Below are positions 28,381 to 36,347 of a stretch of DNA of 52,631 bases, one piece after another. Position numbers and translations under genes: made by a program. The notes beneath the pieces were generated by a model that worked only from the letters and a program-made list of their open reading frames with translations, did not search any database and was not told the origin of the DNA. How positions within the stretch are numbered: the first letter of the stretch is position 1; each line of letters starts with the position of its first letter. Source of the DNA: Paenibacillus tianmuensis (GTDB lineage: Bacteria > Bacillota > Bacilli > Paenibacillales > NBRC-103111); NCBI RefSeq assembly GCF_900100345.1, contig NZ_FMTT01000045.1:1-52631 (forward strand). The letters are read 5' to 3'.

Positions 28381-28512
28381 AAGCCGAATCGCACAGCAAA
28401 ATTTGTGTACGTACGGGGGACGCAATACATGGGGTGAATGCCGCAGGACCGCAAGGTTCGCAGGCTAGGGAGCCTACCTCTTCCCGAACCCGACAACTAA
28501 CCTCGGAGGCTT
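28381..28512 (+). ncRNA. Cyclic-di-AMP riboswitch (ydaO/yuaA type)
   Basis: The leader carries the conserved blocks of this class: CGGGGGACGCAAT, TGGGGTGAAT, CTAGGGAGCCTACCTCTTCC and GAACCCGACAACTAACCTCG. The terminal stem P1 is AAGCC (28381-28385) with GGCTT (28508-28512). The ribosome binding site AGGAGGG begins three bases after the aptamer and no terminator lies between them. Control of translation initiation is therefore more likely than attenuation. In the known class c-di-AMP turns genes off. Confidence 0.92.
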
Positions 28513-28530
28513 ACAGGAGGGAAAAAGAAT

Positions 28531-29406
28531 ATGAAATTCGGTTTGAAAAGCGTGCTTCTTGTATGCCTGTTCACACTGCCCGCGATACTGCCCGTCTGCG
28601 CTCCCGCGGCCTATGCCGATGAACCGGTGCGTCTGGCGGAGGACGTCAAGGTTCAGGTGAACGACAAGCTGGTGCAGTTTCCGGATGCCCAGCCTTTTGT
28701 GGATGAGAATCACAAGCTTCAAGTTCCGGCGCGCGTCGTCGCGGACAAGCTCGGCTACCAGCTGAATTGGGAGCCTGCCGGTTCCGAAATCAAAATTACA
28801 ATCAAAGACAATAAAAACAGCCTGTCGCTGCAAACCGGGAATAAGTCGGTTACGGTCAACGGGCAGCGCGAGCAGCTCGAAAGCGCCGCGGAATTCGTCG
28901 ACGGCCGCGTCTATGTGCCAGTCCGCTTAATCTCGGATTCGTTCGACATCCAGACGCAATGGGACAACCAAAACCGCATCGCGATTCTCGGCGCCGACGG
29001 CAATTATCACGCACCTGCTTGGTATCGCCCAAGCGCAGCCGTTCAAGCGGCCCATGCGCCCGCAGCGGCACCCGCGCCGGCTTACAGCAAAATGATCGAA
29101 GTCAAAGCGACAGCCTACACCGCGTCTCCTGCGGAGAACGGCGGATATGGCCCAGTCGATTATATGGGCAACCCCTTGAGACTTGGAACGATCGCCGTAG
29201 ATCCTTCGGTCATTCCGCTCGGTTCCAAGGTGTTGATCAAAGGCTACTCCTATATGGGCCTGCCCGCTAACGGCCTGTACGCCACAGCGACGGATACCGG
29301 AGGCGCGATAAAAGGCAACAGGATCGATATTTTTCTTCCCGAGAGCCGCGCTCAAGCCAGCCTCTTCGGTATGCAGAATGTGCAGGTATACGTACTTAAT
29401 CCTTAA
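28531..29406 (+). CDS. Secreted wall protein with copper-amine-oxidase-like N domain and 3D (lytic) domain
   Basis: The 291 residues start with a signal peptide (about 1-29, cut after AYA). A copper-amine-oxidase N-terminal-like fold of two repeats follows (VQVNDKLVQFPDAQPFVDENHKLQVPARVVAD, FVDGRVYVPVRLISDSF), then an Ala/Pro-rich linker. The 3D domain is at about 190-291, named for three Asp, with ATDTGGAIKGNRIDIF. The 3D fold resembles MltA-type lytic transglycosylases and is common in resuscitation and wall-hydrolase proteins of Bacillota. The c-di-AMP riboswitch just upstream fits a role in wall turnover tied to turgor signalling. AGGAGGG precedes the ATG. Confidence 0.9.
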   Translation: MKFGLKSVLLVCLFTLPAILPVCAPAAYADEPVRLAEDVKVQVNDKLVQFPDAQPFVDENHKLQVPARVVADKLGYQLNWEPAGSEIKITIKDNKNSLSLQTGNKSVTVNGQREQLESAAEFVDGRVYVPVRLISDSFDIQTQWDNQNRIAILGADGNYHAPAWYRPSAAVQAAHAPAAAPAPAYSKMIEVKATAYTASPAENGGYGPVDYMGNPLRLGTIAVDPSVIPLGSKVLIKGYSYMGLPANGLYATATDTGGAIKGNRIDIFLPESRAQASLFGMQNVQVYVLNP

Positions 29407-29430
29407 TCAAGCTTGATTCTCATCCAAACC

Positions 29431-29475
29431 AAAAAAGCAGCCGTCTCGCTTTGAAGTGAGACGACTGCTTTTTTT
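29431..29475. terminator. Bidirectional terminator between convergent genes
   Basis: AAGCAG and CGTCTC pair with GAGACG and CTGCTT around a short loop. Six or more T follow on the plus strand and six A precede, which serve the minus strand. It closes the 3D-domain gene and the FAD oxidoreductase gene. Confidence 0.85.
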
Positions 29476-29489
29476 CGGTTCATATCTTT

Positions 29490-31427
29490 TTACACGTACG
29501 TTTTGCCGGCATAGTTCGCGACTACGTCACGAATCAGCATATAGGCTTCCCCGTTCGTGAGCCGCTTTGGATCTCGGATGGACGAAACTGTATCCTGCTT
29601 CACCACGCCCCGGGCGAGCAGCTCCTGCATGGTCGGCGGCGGCTTCCGCGGCAAGCCCATAGCCGAGCCGAGGGCCGCCGCCGCTTTCTCCAGCGTGAGC
29701 GGAGCTTCGGCCGGATTGCTTATACCCTGGAGCGAATCGGCAGCCTTTCCTTTAAAATAGGCCGCATGCACTCTCCCTACGCCGTTCAACTGATTGACGA
29801 ACCGCTGGGCATTCGAGACGCCGTCCAAGTCGAAACCCTCATTTTTTTCCCCGCCTACGGTCAAACTCATGCTCACCGCCGCTTTCAGTCCGGCATAGGC
29901 TTTATGCTTCACATAAGCGGGAGGATCAATGAGGAATGGCTTCAGTTCCATCCCCTGCTTGTTCAATCTTTCTTGCAATGCCGCAATGTCCTGCTTGGAC
30001 TCGGAGAGCTCGCGGAACGACAGCCCCTTGTCTATAACCAGCTTAGCCGCGGCTCCAGCCGCCTGCCCCGTTGCCATGCCGACCGGGATGACGCGCGCGC
30101 TGCCGTGCGGCAGCGTATCGAAGCTGGCCGAACGGCCCACCACCAGCAGCCCGTTTACCTCGCGGGGCAGGATACTGCGGAACGGAATCGCATACTGCAC
30201 CGGATTCATCATGATGGCACCGCGGTCTTGATAGCTCGTGCTCTGGATATCGACATTATAAGAGCCGAAAGCGATGCGGTCCCATTGATCGCGGTTATCG
30301 AGCACATCGGTCATGGTCAGACGGTATTGGCCCTTCATATGCCGGGTTTCCCGCACGTACAGCTCCGGCGCCATTCCGGCCAGTTCGAGGTCGGCGAACT
30401 CTTTGAAATTTTTCTGCATATAATCGACCACAAGCGGAATTTCTTTCTTTCCGATCTCAAAAGCTTCTTCGACCGATCCGGGGTCCAGCGGATTGATGCC
30501 GAAAATTTGCAGCGCGTTAATGAGAATCGTCTCGTCATTTTGCCTCCCGATATTAAGTCCCCGCATGCGAACCTTGTCTTTGTTGCTTGACGGATACTCC
30601 CACATCTCGGAGAACCCCCATCCGCTCATCCGGTCAATACCGGTATCCTTGTGCCTGCCGAACGATTCCCATACCTCCTGCGTAACACCCCGCAGCTTAA
30701 AGACCAGCGTGACCGCCATCTGGGATTTCGGATCGCCGATATCCTCTCTCCCTATGGTGAACGATACGCCTGCGGCCGCGGCAATATCGGCATCCTGCGT
30801 TGCGTCGATCACGGCTTTCGCCTTCACATGATGCCTGCTGCCGTCCTGCCGGATGACCTGCACGCCGGTAACCTTGCGCATGCCGTTCTGGCCGACAACA
30901 ACAATCGGTTCCATCGTCTTCACCTTCATGAGAAGATCGATGTTCGGTTCCTGACGGACCAACTCGTAGAACGCATTGGCGGCCGTGACAACATCGAACG
31001 ACGTGCCTTCGATGCGGTCGTACCACTCCTGAAAAATCCCTTTGTTCAAAAAGTTGTGCTTGCCCGGAACAAGCGAAGAATCGGGGGAATAGTTATTATC
31101 CAGGCTGTTCAACCAGCCTAGCGTCATCAAGCCGCCGAGAATCTCTCGGTTTTGTCCATCCACCAACAGCACGGACAGGCCATTGCGCGCTGCCGAGACG
31201 GCGGCCGCCACGCCTTCCGGATCGGTGCCGGTCACGATGACATCGTAGGCCTCTTTCATCTGAGAGACAGTGCTTACTTGCAGCAGCGGCTTCATTTCCC
31301 CGGGTCTGACAGTTTTGTCATTGCTGTACCACCACAGCCAGCCTCCGGCGATGATCACCAACAGCAGGCCCAATCCTATCGTTATTCGAAAGCTGGTTTT
31401 TGTTCGATTCGCCACCTCTAAGCGCAC
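29490..31427 (-). CDS. Membrane-anchored FAD-dependent oxidoreductase
   Basis: The 645 residues begin with a basic segment and one helix (ITIGLGLLLVIIAGGWLWWY, about 15-34), an anchor that predicts an extracytoplasmic enzyme. The FAD-binding strand follows (YDVIVTGTDPEGVAAAVSAARNGLSVLLVDG); here the usual GxGxxG reads GTDPEG, as in the FAD_oxidored group. Later come AVIDATQDADIAAAAG and GLLVVGRSASFDTLPHGSARVIPVGMATGQAAGAAA, both cofactor-contact stretches. The last 130 residues are extra and carry no known motif. The substrate is unknown. Confidence 0.85.
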   Translation of the reverse strand: MRLEVANRTKTSFRITIGLGLLLVIIAGGWLWWYSNDKTVRPGEMKPLLQVSTVSQMKEAYDVIVTGTDPEGVAAAVSAARNGLSVLLVDGQNREILGGLMTLGWLNSLDNNYSPDSSLVPGKHNFLNKGIFQEWYDRIEGTSFDVVTAANAFYELVRQEPNIDLLMKVKTMEPIVVVGQNGMRKVTGVQVIRQDGSRHHVKAKAVIDATQDADIAAAAGVSFTIGREDIGDPKSQMAVTLVFKLRGVTQEVWESFGRHKDTGIDRMSGWGFSEMWEYPSSNKDKVRMRGLNIGRQNDETILINALQIFGINPLDPGSVEEAFEIGKKEIPLVVDYMQKNFKEFADLELAGMAPELYVRETRHMKGQYRLTMTDVLDNRDQWDRIAFGSYNVDIQSTSYQDRGAIMMNPVQYAIPFRSILPREVNGLLVVGRSASFDTLPHGSARVIPVGMATGQAAGAAAKLVIDKGLSFRELSESKQDIAALQERLNKQGMELKPFLIDPPAYVKHKAYAGLKAAVSMSLTVGGEKNEGFDLDGVSNAQRFVNQLNGVGRVHAAYFKGKAADSLQGISNPAEAPLTLEKAAAALGSAMGLPRKPPPTMQELLARGVVKQDTVSSIRDPKRLTNGEAYMLIRDVVANYAGKTYV

Positions 31428-31590
31428 ACTCCGTTTCGGCTCGATCTACTTACGTTGTATTGGACGCGCCGAACCGACGATTTGTTCCAGAAAACCGCAA
31501 TTTTTACAAAAATGAAAGAGTTCGACGAGGCCGGTTCGTTGAATTCGTACCCCCAAGCTTACAAGAGTAACGCGACAGCTGACTTTTCTG

Positions 31591-31596
31591 TATAAT
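31591..31596 (+). promoter_or_regulatory. -10 element of the ATPase gene
   Basis: TATAAT (31591-31596) lies 35 bases before the start codon. A matching -35 is not clear; AACGCG at about the right distance is poor. Confidence 0.45.
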
Positions 31597-31630
31597 AGAG
31601 TCAATAATCACTGGAAGGAGGCACTACTTT

Positions 31631-32395
31631 ATGGGAATCTATGATAAAGATCCGTTCGTGAGAAGTATGGAGCTGAGGCGGGAAAACGTGCCGTCTTTTG
31701 CCGAATATCCGTTTCACCTCCCGGCTTTGCGCCAGTTGACCACCTTGCACTTCCATCCCAAGGTCACCTACATCATCGGCGAGAATGGCATGGGCAAGTC
31801 CACGCTGCTCGAAGCCATCGCCGTTGCCTGGGGCTTCAATCCCGAAGGCGGCAGCTTGAACTTCAATTTCGCGACGCACGAATCCCACTCGGAGCTGCAC
31901 CGGCATATCCGTCTGGTGCGCGGGATCGATAGGCCAAGGGACGGCTTCTTCTTCCGGGCGGAAACCTACTACAACCTCGCGACCAATATCGATCGGTTGG
32001 ATAGCGAACCGTCGCCCGCTCCTCCCATCATCAATTCGTACGGCGGCAAGTCGCTGCACAAGCAGTCGCATGGCGAATCGTTTTTTGCGGCCTTCCTTCA
32101 CCGTTTCGGAGGCAACGGGCTGTATATTCTGGACGAGCCGGAAGCGGCGCTATCTCCCTTGAAGCAAATGTCCATGCTCGCCCGCATCCACGCGCTGGTC
32201 AAGAAGAATTCGCAGTTCATCATCTCGACGCATTCGCCCATTCTGATGGGCTATCCGGATGCTCTGGCTTATTATTTGACGCCGGACGGAATCGAGCACA
32301 TAAATGTGGAAGAAACCGATCACTATATCATTATGAAGCAATTTCTGCATAATCGGGAACGCATGCTTAGAGAGCTTTTTGCCGACGAGGAATAA
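31631..32395 (+). CDS. Stand-alone ABC-type AAA ATPase
   Basis: The 254-residue cytosolic ATPase has Walker A GENGMGKSTLLEAIA (about 51-65) and the ABC-type signature SHGESFF. Walker B is LYILDEPEAALS and the switch His is in STHSPILMG. It lacks the long coiled coil of SMC/RecN proteins and has no transmembrane partner next to it. It fits the AAA_21/AAA_23 type found alone in many Bacillota. Some relatives act in phage defence with a nuclease partner, but none is encoded here. GGAAGGAGG precedes the ATG, and a terminator follows. Confidence 0.85.
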   Translation: MGIYDKDPFVRSMELRRENVPSFAEYPFHLPALRQLTTLHFHPKVTYIIGENGMGKSTLLEAIAVAWGFNPEGGSLNFNFATHESHSELHRHIRLVRGIDRPRDGFFFRAETYYNLATNIDRLDSEPSPAPPIINSYGGKSLHKQSHGESFFAAFLHRFGGNGLYILDEPEAALSPLKQMSMLARIHALVKKNSQFIISTHSPILMGYPDALAYYLTPDGIEHINVEETDHYIIMKQFLHNRERMLRELFADEE

Positions 32396-32399
32396 CGAA

Positions 32400-32446
32400 A
32401 AAAGAACAGGCCCGGTTCGTTCCGGTACGCTGTTCTTCGTTTTTTT
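32400..32446. terminator. Bidirectional terminator after the ATPase gene
   Basis: GAACAG (32404-32409) pairs with CTGTTC (32430-32435), with an inner CCGG/CCGG stem. T-runs follow in both directions. It also serves the convergent 65-residue gene. Confidence 0.75.
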
Positions 32447-32472
32447 GCGGGATTATCTGGTTCGAACCGTCG

Positions 32473-32670
32473 CTAAACGGAATCTTCATTCTTTTGTACG
32501 CCGAAGCGTTCCTCGCGGCGGTCAATTGGGCCCGGGCTTCCGGCAACCGGCGGATCGATCTGCACGGCCTGCTCGGTCGTCCGCGTCTGGTGCAGGTCGG
32601 TAGCCCCGGCCGCATGAGTGCCCAGATCCTCCAGTTCGGCATTGCCTGCACGATCATGCACTTGGCTCAT
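32473..32670 (-). CDS. 65-residue hydrophilic protein of unknown function
   Basis: The product has 65 residues with many charged and polar positions and no membrane segment or Cys. It reads ELEDLGTHAAGATDLHQTR in the middle. AAGGAGGG lies nine bases before the ATG, and a bidirectional terminator follows the stop. These two facts, rather than homology, support it as a gene. A 96-codon frame in the same place has no ribosome binding site and is rejected. I do not recognise a family. Confidence 0.55.
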   Translation of the reverse strand: MSQVHDRAGNAELEDLGTHAAGATDLHQTRTTEQAVQIDPPVAGSPGPIDRREERFGVQKNEDSV

Positions 32671-32760
32671 TCGAATTCCCTCCTTATCGTGAACTACCTA
32701 TATTTTGCAGTTTGCGCTAACATTTCATACCTGAAAAGCGTCTGTTTTCCGGCCGGATAC

Positions 32761-32797
32761 GAAAAAAACCGGCGATACCCGAAGGCGATCGCCGGTT
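32761..32797 (-). terminator. Terminator after the repeat-protein gene at the end of the polysaccharide cluster
   Basis: On the minus strand AACCGGCGAT pairs with ATCGCCGGTT, followed by TTTTT. It lies about ten bases after the stop of the 32806-33768 gene. Confidence 0.85.
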
Positions 32798-32805
32798 CCC
32801 GATGG

Positions 32806-33768
32806 TTAATGTACGAGAGCTTGCAGCAGGCTTTGTCCCATTTGAACTTCATTGTTAAACTCGTCTTGATATTCGTTGATGATATCCGTGCTGAAGCCTT
32901 TAGACTCCAACTCACCTCTTACGCTATCGAGAATGGCGTTGAATTGAGCTGTTTTTTCGTTAAACGTGCTTTCTCCCTGTTGGAAAATTCTTGCTCTTTC
33001 CTTGGAGTTTTTCGCCTGCTTGGCTTGAATGGCGATCCCCATCAATTCCTGCTTGCTTTCATTACGGAGATGGATGAGCTGCTGAGTCGCATTTTTCGTG
33101 ATTTCCTTGTACTCTTTATCCTTCTCCTTATCGCCGTTACCGTTACCATTCCCGTTGCCGTTGTCGTTGTCGTTTCCGTTACCGTTGCCGTTTCCGTTTC
33201 CGTTTCCGTTGCCATTACCATTGCCGTTACCATTTCCGTTTCCGTTTCCGTTTCCGTTGCCTTTACCATTGCCATTGCCTTTACCATTACCGTTTTCCTT
33301 ATCCTGCTTTTCCTTTTCTTGCTTCTCTTTCTCCTGTTTTTCCTTCTCTTGCTTTTCTTTTTCCTGTTTTTCCTTCTCTAGCCGCTCTTTCTCCTGCTTT
33401 TCTTTCTCTTGCTTCTCTTTCTCTAGCCGTTCCTTTTCCCGCTTCTCTCTCTCCTGCTTTTCTTTCTCCAATCGCTCCTTCTCCTGCTTCTCTTTCTCCT
33501 GCTTTTCCTGCTCTTTATCTTTCTTCGGCGGTTTTGGAGTGCTCCAGCTGCCAAAATTCATCTCGAACCATTTGTCCAGATTAAACTGTTCTCCGAGGAG
33601 CACATTCAAGTTGATCACGGTAGGCCCGTTAAAATGGACCAGTGGCGACTGGTTCTCAAATGTTAGCGATGCCGCTTCGGCTTTCGGCGCAGATAGTGCC
33701 GGCGTCGTCAAGGCTGCCGCGATCACGACTGCAAGAAACTTTGTCAAGGTGGCTTTCCTTTTTTTCAT
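32806..33768 (-). CDS. Secreted low-complexity protein with pentapeptide and Gly-Asn repeats
   Basis: The 320 residues begin with a signal peptide (about 1-33, cut after AEA). A 45-residue neutral segment follows, then a Lys/Glu/Gln block (about 82-157) of five-residue repeats such as EKEKQ and EKERL. A Gly-Asn repeat with a few Lys and Asp runs from about 159 to 212. The last 105 residues are helical and non-repetitive (YKEITKNATQQLIHLRNESKQ). The layout suggests an exported, highly charged then flexible linker between two folded ends. A role in the cell envelope or matrix is inferred from the polysaccharide cluster just upstream. GGGAGAG precedes the ATG. Confidence 0.8.
   Translation of the reverse strand: MKKRKATLTKFLAVVIAAALTTPALSAPKAEAASLTFENQSPLVHFNGPTVINLNVLLGEQFNLDKWFEMNFGSWSTPKPPKKDKEQEKQEKEKQEKERLEKEKQEREKREKERLEKEKQEKEKQEKERLEKEKQEKEKQEKEKQEKEKQEKEKQDKENGNGKGNGNGKGNGNGNGNGNGNGNGNGNGNGNGNGNGNGNDNDNGNGNGNGNGDKEKDKEYKEITKNATQQLIHLRNESKQELMGIAIQAKQAKNSKERARIFQQGESTFNEKTAQFNAILDSVRGELESKGFSTDIINEYQDEFNNEVQMGQSLLQALVH
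33133..33294. repeat. Hexanucleotide tandem repeats encoding Gly-Asn
   Basis: The minus strand repeats GGNAAY units (plus-strand CCGTTN), giving about 27 near-identical dipeptides. Synonymous third bases differ between units. Confidence 0.85.
33298..33525. repeat. 15-base tandem repeats encoding charged pentapeptides
   Basis: About 15 degenerate copies encode EK-x-x-(Q/L/R) pentapeptides (residues 82-157 of the repeat protein). Copies vary in the last two residues (KQ, RL, KR). Confidence 0.85.
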
Positions 33769-33806
33769 AGCTTTCTCTCCCTTAATTTTATAAAATTATG
33801 CAGAGC

Positions 33807-34496
33807 TCATTTTTTCTCCTGAAGAGACTCCTCGTAGCTTTTGCCCTTGCTCAAACCATATTTCGAAGCAATCGCAATCAGCTCGTCGTACTCCTCTTCC
33901 GAAAGCTTTTCCAAGATCATGGCCTTGGCCTTCCTTTTATCCTCCAAGGAAACGCCTTGTTTAAACATATTTTGTAATTGTTTTAAATCATTTCCATCTA
34001 ATTTCTTAAGCAACACAGTTGTAATTTTGACTTGCTCAGCCAGCGAAATTTGATCCTGCACTTCCTTCGCTTTGCCTTCGGATATTTCAGCCTTATAGCC
34101 TGTACTGCCCGACTTCGGGTCGGACGGCTTGCCAGCTGCCTGCGGGACCGTGGCCGGTGCCTGCGCTGGCGACTGAGCCTGCTCCGCTTTCCCCGACAGT
34201 ACCGGGGAATCGCCCGGCTTCCGGACGGAATCCTGTCCGGAAGTGGGCTTCGGAGCCTCCGCCAGCTGCTGCTGCGATACCGGAGGCTGCTTGGAGGCCG
34301 GAGCCTGGTGCGCCGGATCGGTCCGCTTCTCCGGATCGTTCACCGGCCGGCTTTTCGCTGGCGCTTCTTCCGCCAGACTGGCAAGAGCCGCCGTCATCCG
34401 TTCCTGCAACGCATGAAGCGCCCAATATCCGCCGGCAAGCAGCAGCAACACGACCACCGTCCCGACCGCCAAGGCCTTTTTCATTCTCGTCTTCAT
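33807..34496 (-). CDS. Membrane-anchored protein with Pro/Ala linker and helical C-domain
   Basis: The 229 residues start at an ATG that overlaps the VanZ stop (ATGA), with GGGGAGG before it; a much longer frame to 34748 runs through the VanZ gene and was rejected. One membrane helix (AVGTVVVLLLLAGGYWAL) near the N-terminus is followed by a Pro/Ala/Gln/Ser-rich linker of about 100 residues. The charged helical end reads KLDGNDLKQLQNMFKQGVSLEDKRKAKAMILEKLSEEEYDELIAIASKYGLSKG. The last segment may be a small folded domain outside the cell. It is not a known enzyme. Its place after VanZ suggests an envelope role. Confidence 0.7.
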   Translation of the reverse strand: MKTRMKKALAVGTVVVLLLLAGGYWALHALQERMTAALASLAEEAPAKSRPVNDPEKRTDPAHQAPASKQPPVSQQQLAEAPKPTSGQDSVRKPGDSPVLSGKAEQAQSPAQAPATVPQAAGKPSDPKSGSTGYKAEISEGKAKEVQDQISLAEQVKITTVLLKKLDGNDLKQLQNMFKQGVSLEDKRKAKAMILEKLSEEEYDELIAIASKYGLSKGKSYEESLQEKK

Positions 34497-35026
34497 GGAA
34501 CCTCCCCTCTTCGAAGCGCACTGTTCCGTCTGATTTTGCGGAACATCGCCAGGCATAGGATAAGAACCACCAAGCCAAGGAATCCGCCGATTGAATCCAA
34601 TACAATATCCTGCATTGCGCTGGTACGCTCCACACTTCTCGCTTGATTCCATTCGTCCGCCGAAGCTATGCCAATCACATAAACGATCGCAAGCAATAGC
34701 TTGAAGCCAAGCTTCCATCGGGTTCGAACCAACGCGAACAAAGCACAAACTGCCAGCATCGCATATATGAACAAATGCGCACCTTTACGAAACAAAAACT
34801 CGATAAATTCAAACGGCTGCTTCCTGGCTTCAATCGTAGAATGATGATAGTGAATGGTCATTTCAGGTACAACGCTAAGCATCCCCTCCTTCGTGAACCA
34901 ATTATGTAATATTGGCTGTATACTCTGCTTATGGTAGGACTGGGAAGAGAAGTGAAAAATAAGCAGCGTCCACAGCAATACAGGAACAAGGGTAAGGAGC
35001 TTAGTAATTGACCGGATGGGATTCAC
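34493..35026 (-). CDS. VanZ-family membrane protein
   Basis: The 177 residues have four membrane helices and the VanZ features: VLLWTLLIFHFSSQ at the start, FLFRKGAHLFIYAMLAV in the middle, ASADEWNQARSVERTSAMQDIVLDSIGGFLGL near the end. Related VanZ proteins affect lipoglycopeptide resistance, but most have no known role. A GTG at 35026 overlaps the ugd stop; the site before it (TAGGA) is too close, so the start is uncertain. Confidence 0.85.
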   Translation of the reverse strand: MNPIRSITKLLTLVPVLLWTLLIFHFSSQSYHKQSIQPILHNWFTKEGMLSVVPEMTIHYHHSTIEARKQPFEFIEFLFRKGAHLFIYAMLAVCALFALVRTRWKLGFKLLLAIVYVIGIASADEWNQARSVERTSAMQDIVLDSIGGFLGLVVLILCLAMFRKIRRNSALRRGEVP

Positions 35027-36344
35027 TCCTAGCCGTCAATACTGCCGGCCTGCCAACCGAATGGTAAACAAAGCCGTGTTCGTATATTTCCTGGAGCGAG
35101 AAGCAGTTGCGCCCGTCCACCAGGAACGGATATTTCAGCAGCTTGCGAACGGAAGCAAGATCCATGCCCGCAATCTCATCCCACTCCGTTAAAATCAGGC
35201 AGGCGTCGCAATCCGTCACTGCCGCCTCAACGCTGTCAAAATAGGCCACCTCGGCAGGCAACAGCGCCCGGGCGTTCGGAATGGCGATCGGATCGTACGC
35301 TTGCACGATAGCGCCCTTTTTCACCAGCTCGTCGATAATGACAAGCGACGGAGCGCAGCGCATATCGTCCGTATTCGGTTTAAAGGCAAGCCCGAGCACC
35401 GCAATCCGCCTTCCGGCATAGTCGCCGAACAAATCCTGCAGCTTCTTCAGCATCACGTACGGCTGCGTCTCGTTCGTAGAAATAACAGATTTCAGCAGCG
35501 TAAAATCATACCCGGCCTGATCGGCCATATGGGCGAGCGCAAACGTATCCTTCGGAAAGCAGGAGCCTCCGTAGCCGATACCGGCCTGCAAAAATTTCCC
35601 GCCGATCCGGCTGTCCATCCCCATGCCTTCCGATACTTGGGTCACGTCGGCCCCGACCCGCTCGCACAGATTGGCGATGGCGTTGATAAACGAAATTTTC
35701 GTGGCCAGAAATGCGTTGGCCGCATATTTGATCATCTCTGCACTTTGCAGGTCCGTAATGAAAATTTTCGTCTGCAGCGGTTCGTGCAGCTTCGCGATGA
35801 CCTTGGCCGCCTTGTCGCTCGTCGCCCCGATCACCGCCCGCTCCATGTTCATGCAATCCGCAATTGCCGAGCCCTCGCGCAGAAACTCAGGGTTGGACAC
35901 GACATCAAAATGAACGCGTTCGTTGATCCGATTGTTGGCGACGATCGTCCGCACCAGCTCTCCCGTACCGACCGGCACCGTACTCTTGTTGACGATAATT
36001 TTGTACGTGTTCAAATGCTTACCGATCGTTTTGGCTACTTCCTTCACGTAGCGCATATCCGCTTCGCCGTTCTCCGCCATAGGCGTGCCGACCGCAATAT
36101 AAATGATGTCGGAATCTTCAATGGCCTCGCCGATTTCGGAGGTGAAGAAGAGACGGTTTTCCGCCACGTTCTTCGCGACAAGCTCCTTTAAACCCGGCTC
36201 GTAGATGGGAATCTCGCCGTTTTGCAGCATGGCGATTTTGTCCTTGTTCACATCGCAGCAGATGATGCGGTTGCCTATTTCGGCAAAGCACGTTCCCGAC
36301 ACCAGACCGACGTATCCCGTACCAATCACTGTTATATTGTGCAT
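35001..36344 (-). CDS. UDP-glucose 6-dehydrogenase
   Basis: It makes UDP-glucuronate from UDP-glucose with two NAD+. The 447 residues begin MHNITVIGTGYVGLVSGTCFAEIG, the NAD-binding loop, and have the catalytic Cys in GYGGSCFPKDTFAL and LGLAFKPNTDDMR in the UDP-binding domain. It fits the ugd/TuaD type. The gene sits three bases after galU, which makes its substrate. It supplies the epimerase encoded upstream in the cluster. Confidence 0.95.
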   Translation of the reverse strand: MHNITVIGTGYVGLVSGTCFAEIGNRIICCDVNKDKIAMLQNGEIPIYEPGLKELVAKNVAENRLFFTSEIGEAIEDSDIIYIAVGTPMAENGEADMRYVKEVAKTIGKHLNTYKIIVNKSTVPVGTGELVRTIVANNRINERVHFDVVSNPEFLREGSAIADCMNMERAVIGATSDKAAKVIAKLHEPLQTKIFITDLQSAEMIKYAANAFLATKISFINAIANLCERVGADVTQVSEGMGMDSRIGGKFLQAGIGYGGSCFPKDTFALAHMADQAGYDFTLLKSVISTNETQPYVMLKKLQDLFGDYAGRRIAVLGLAFKPNTDDMRCAPSLVIIDELVKKGAIVQAYDPIAIPNARALLPAEVAYFDSVEAAVTDCDACLILTEWDEIAGMDLASVRKLLKYPFLVDGRNCFSLQEIYEHGFVYHSVGRPAVLTARSESHPVNY

Positions 36345-36347
36345 AAC

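Noticed and set aside
31631..32395. Calling the lone ATPase part of a Septu- or Gabija-type defence system
   Set aside because: No nuclease or helicase partner is encoded beside it. A terminator follows directly and the next gene is on the other strand.
32367..32657. A 96-codon minus-strand frame overlapping the 65-residue gene
   Set aside because: It has no ribosome binding site and runs through the bidirectional terminator.
33133..33525. Repeat arrays that might suggest a CRISPR
   Set aside because: They are in-frame 6- and 15-base tandem repeats in a coding gene, with no spacers.
34497..34748. Extension of the 33807-34496 protein to an upstream start
   Set aside because: The extension lies inside the VanZ gene and reads as its shadow. 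The ATG at 34496 with GGGGAGG and ATGA overlap is better.
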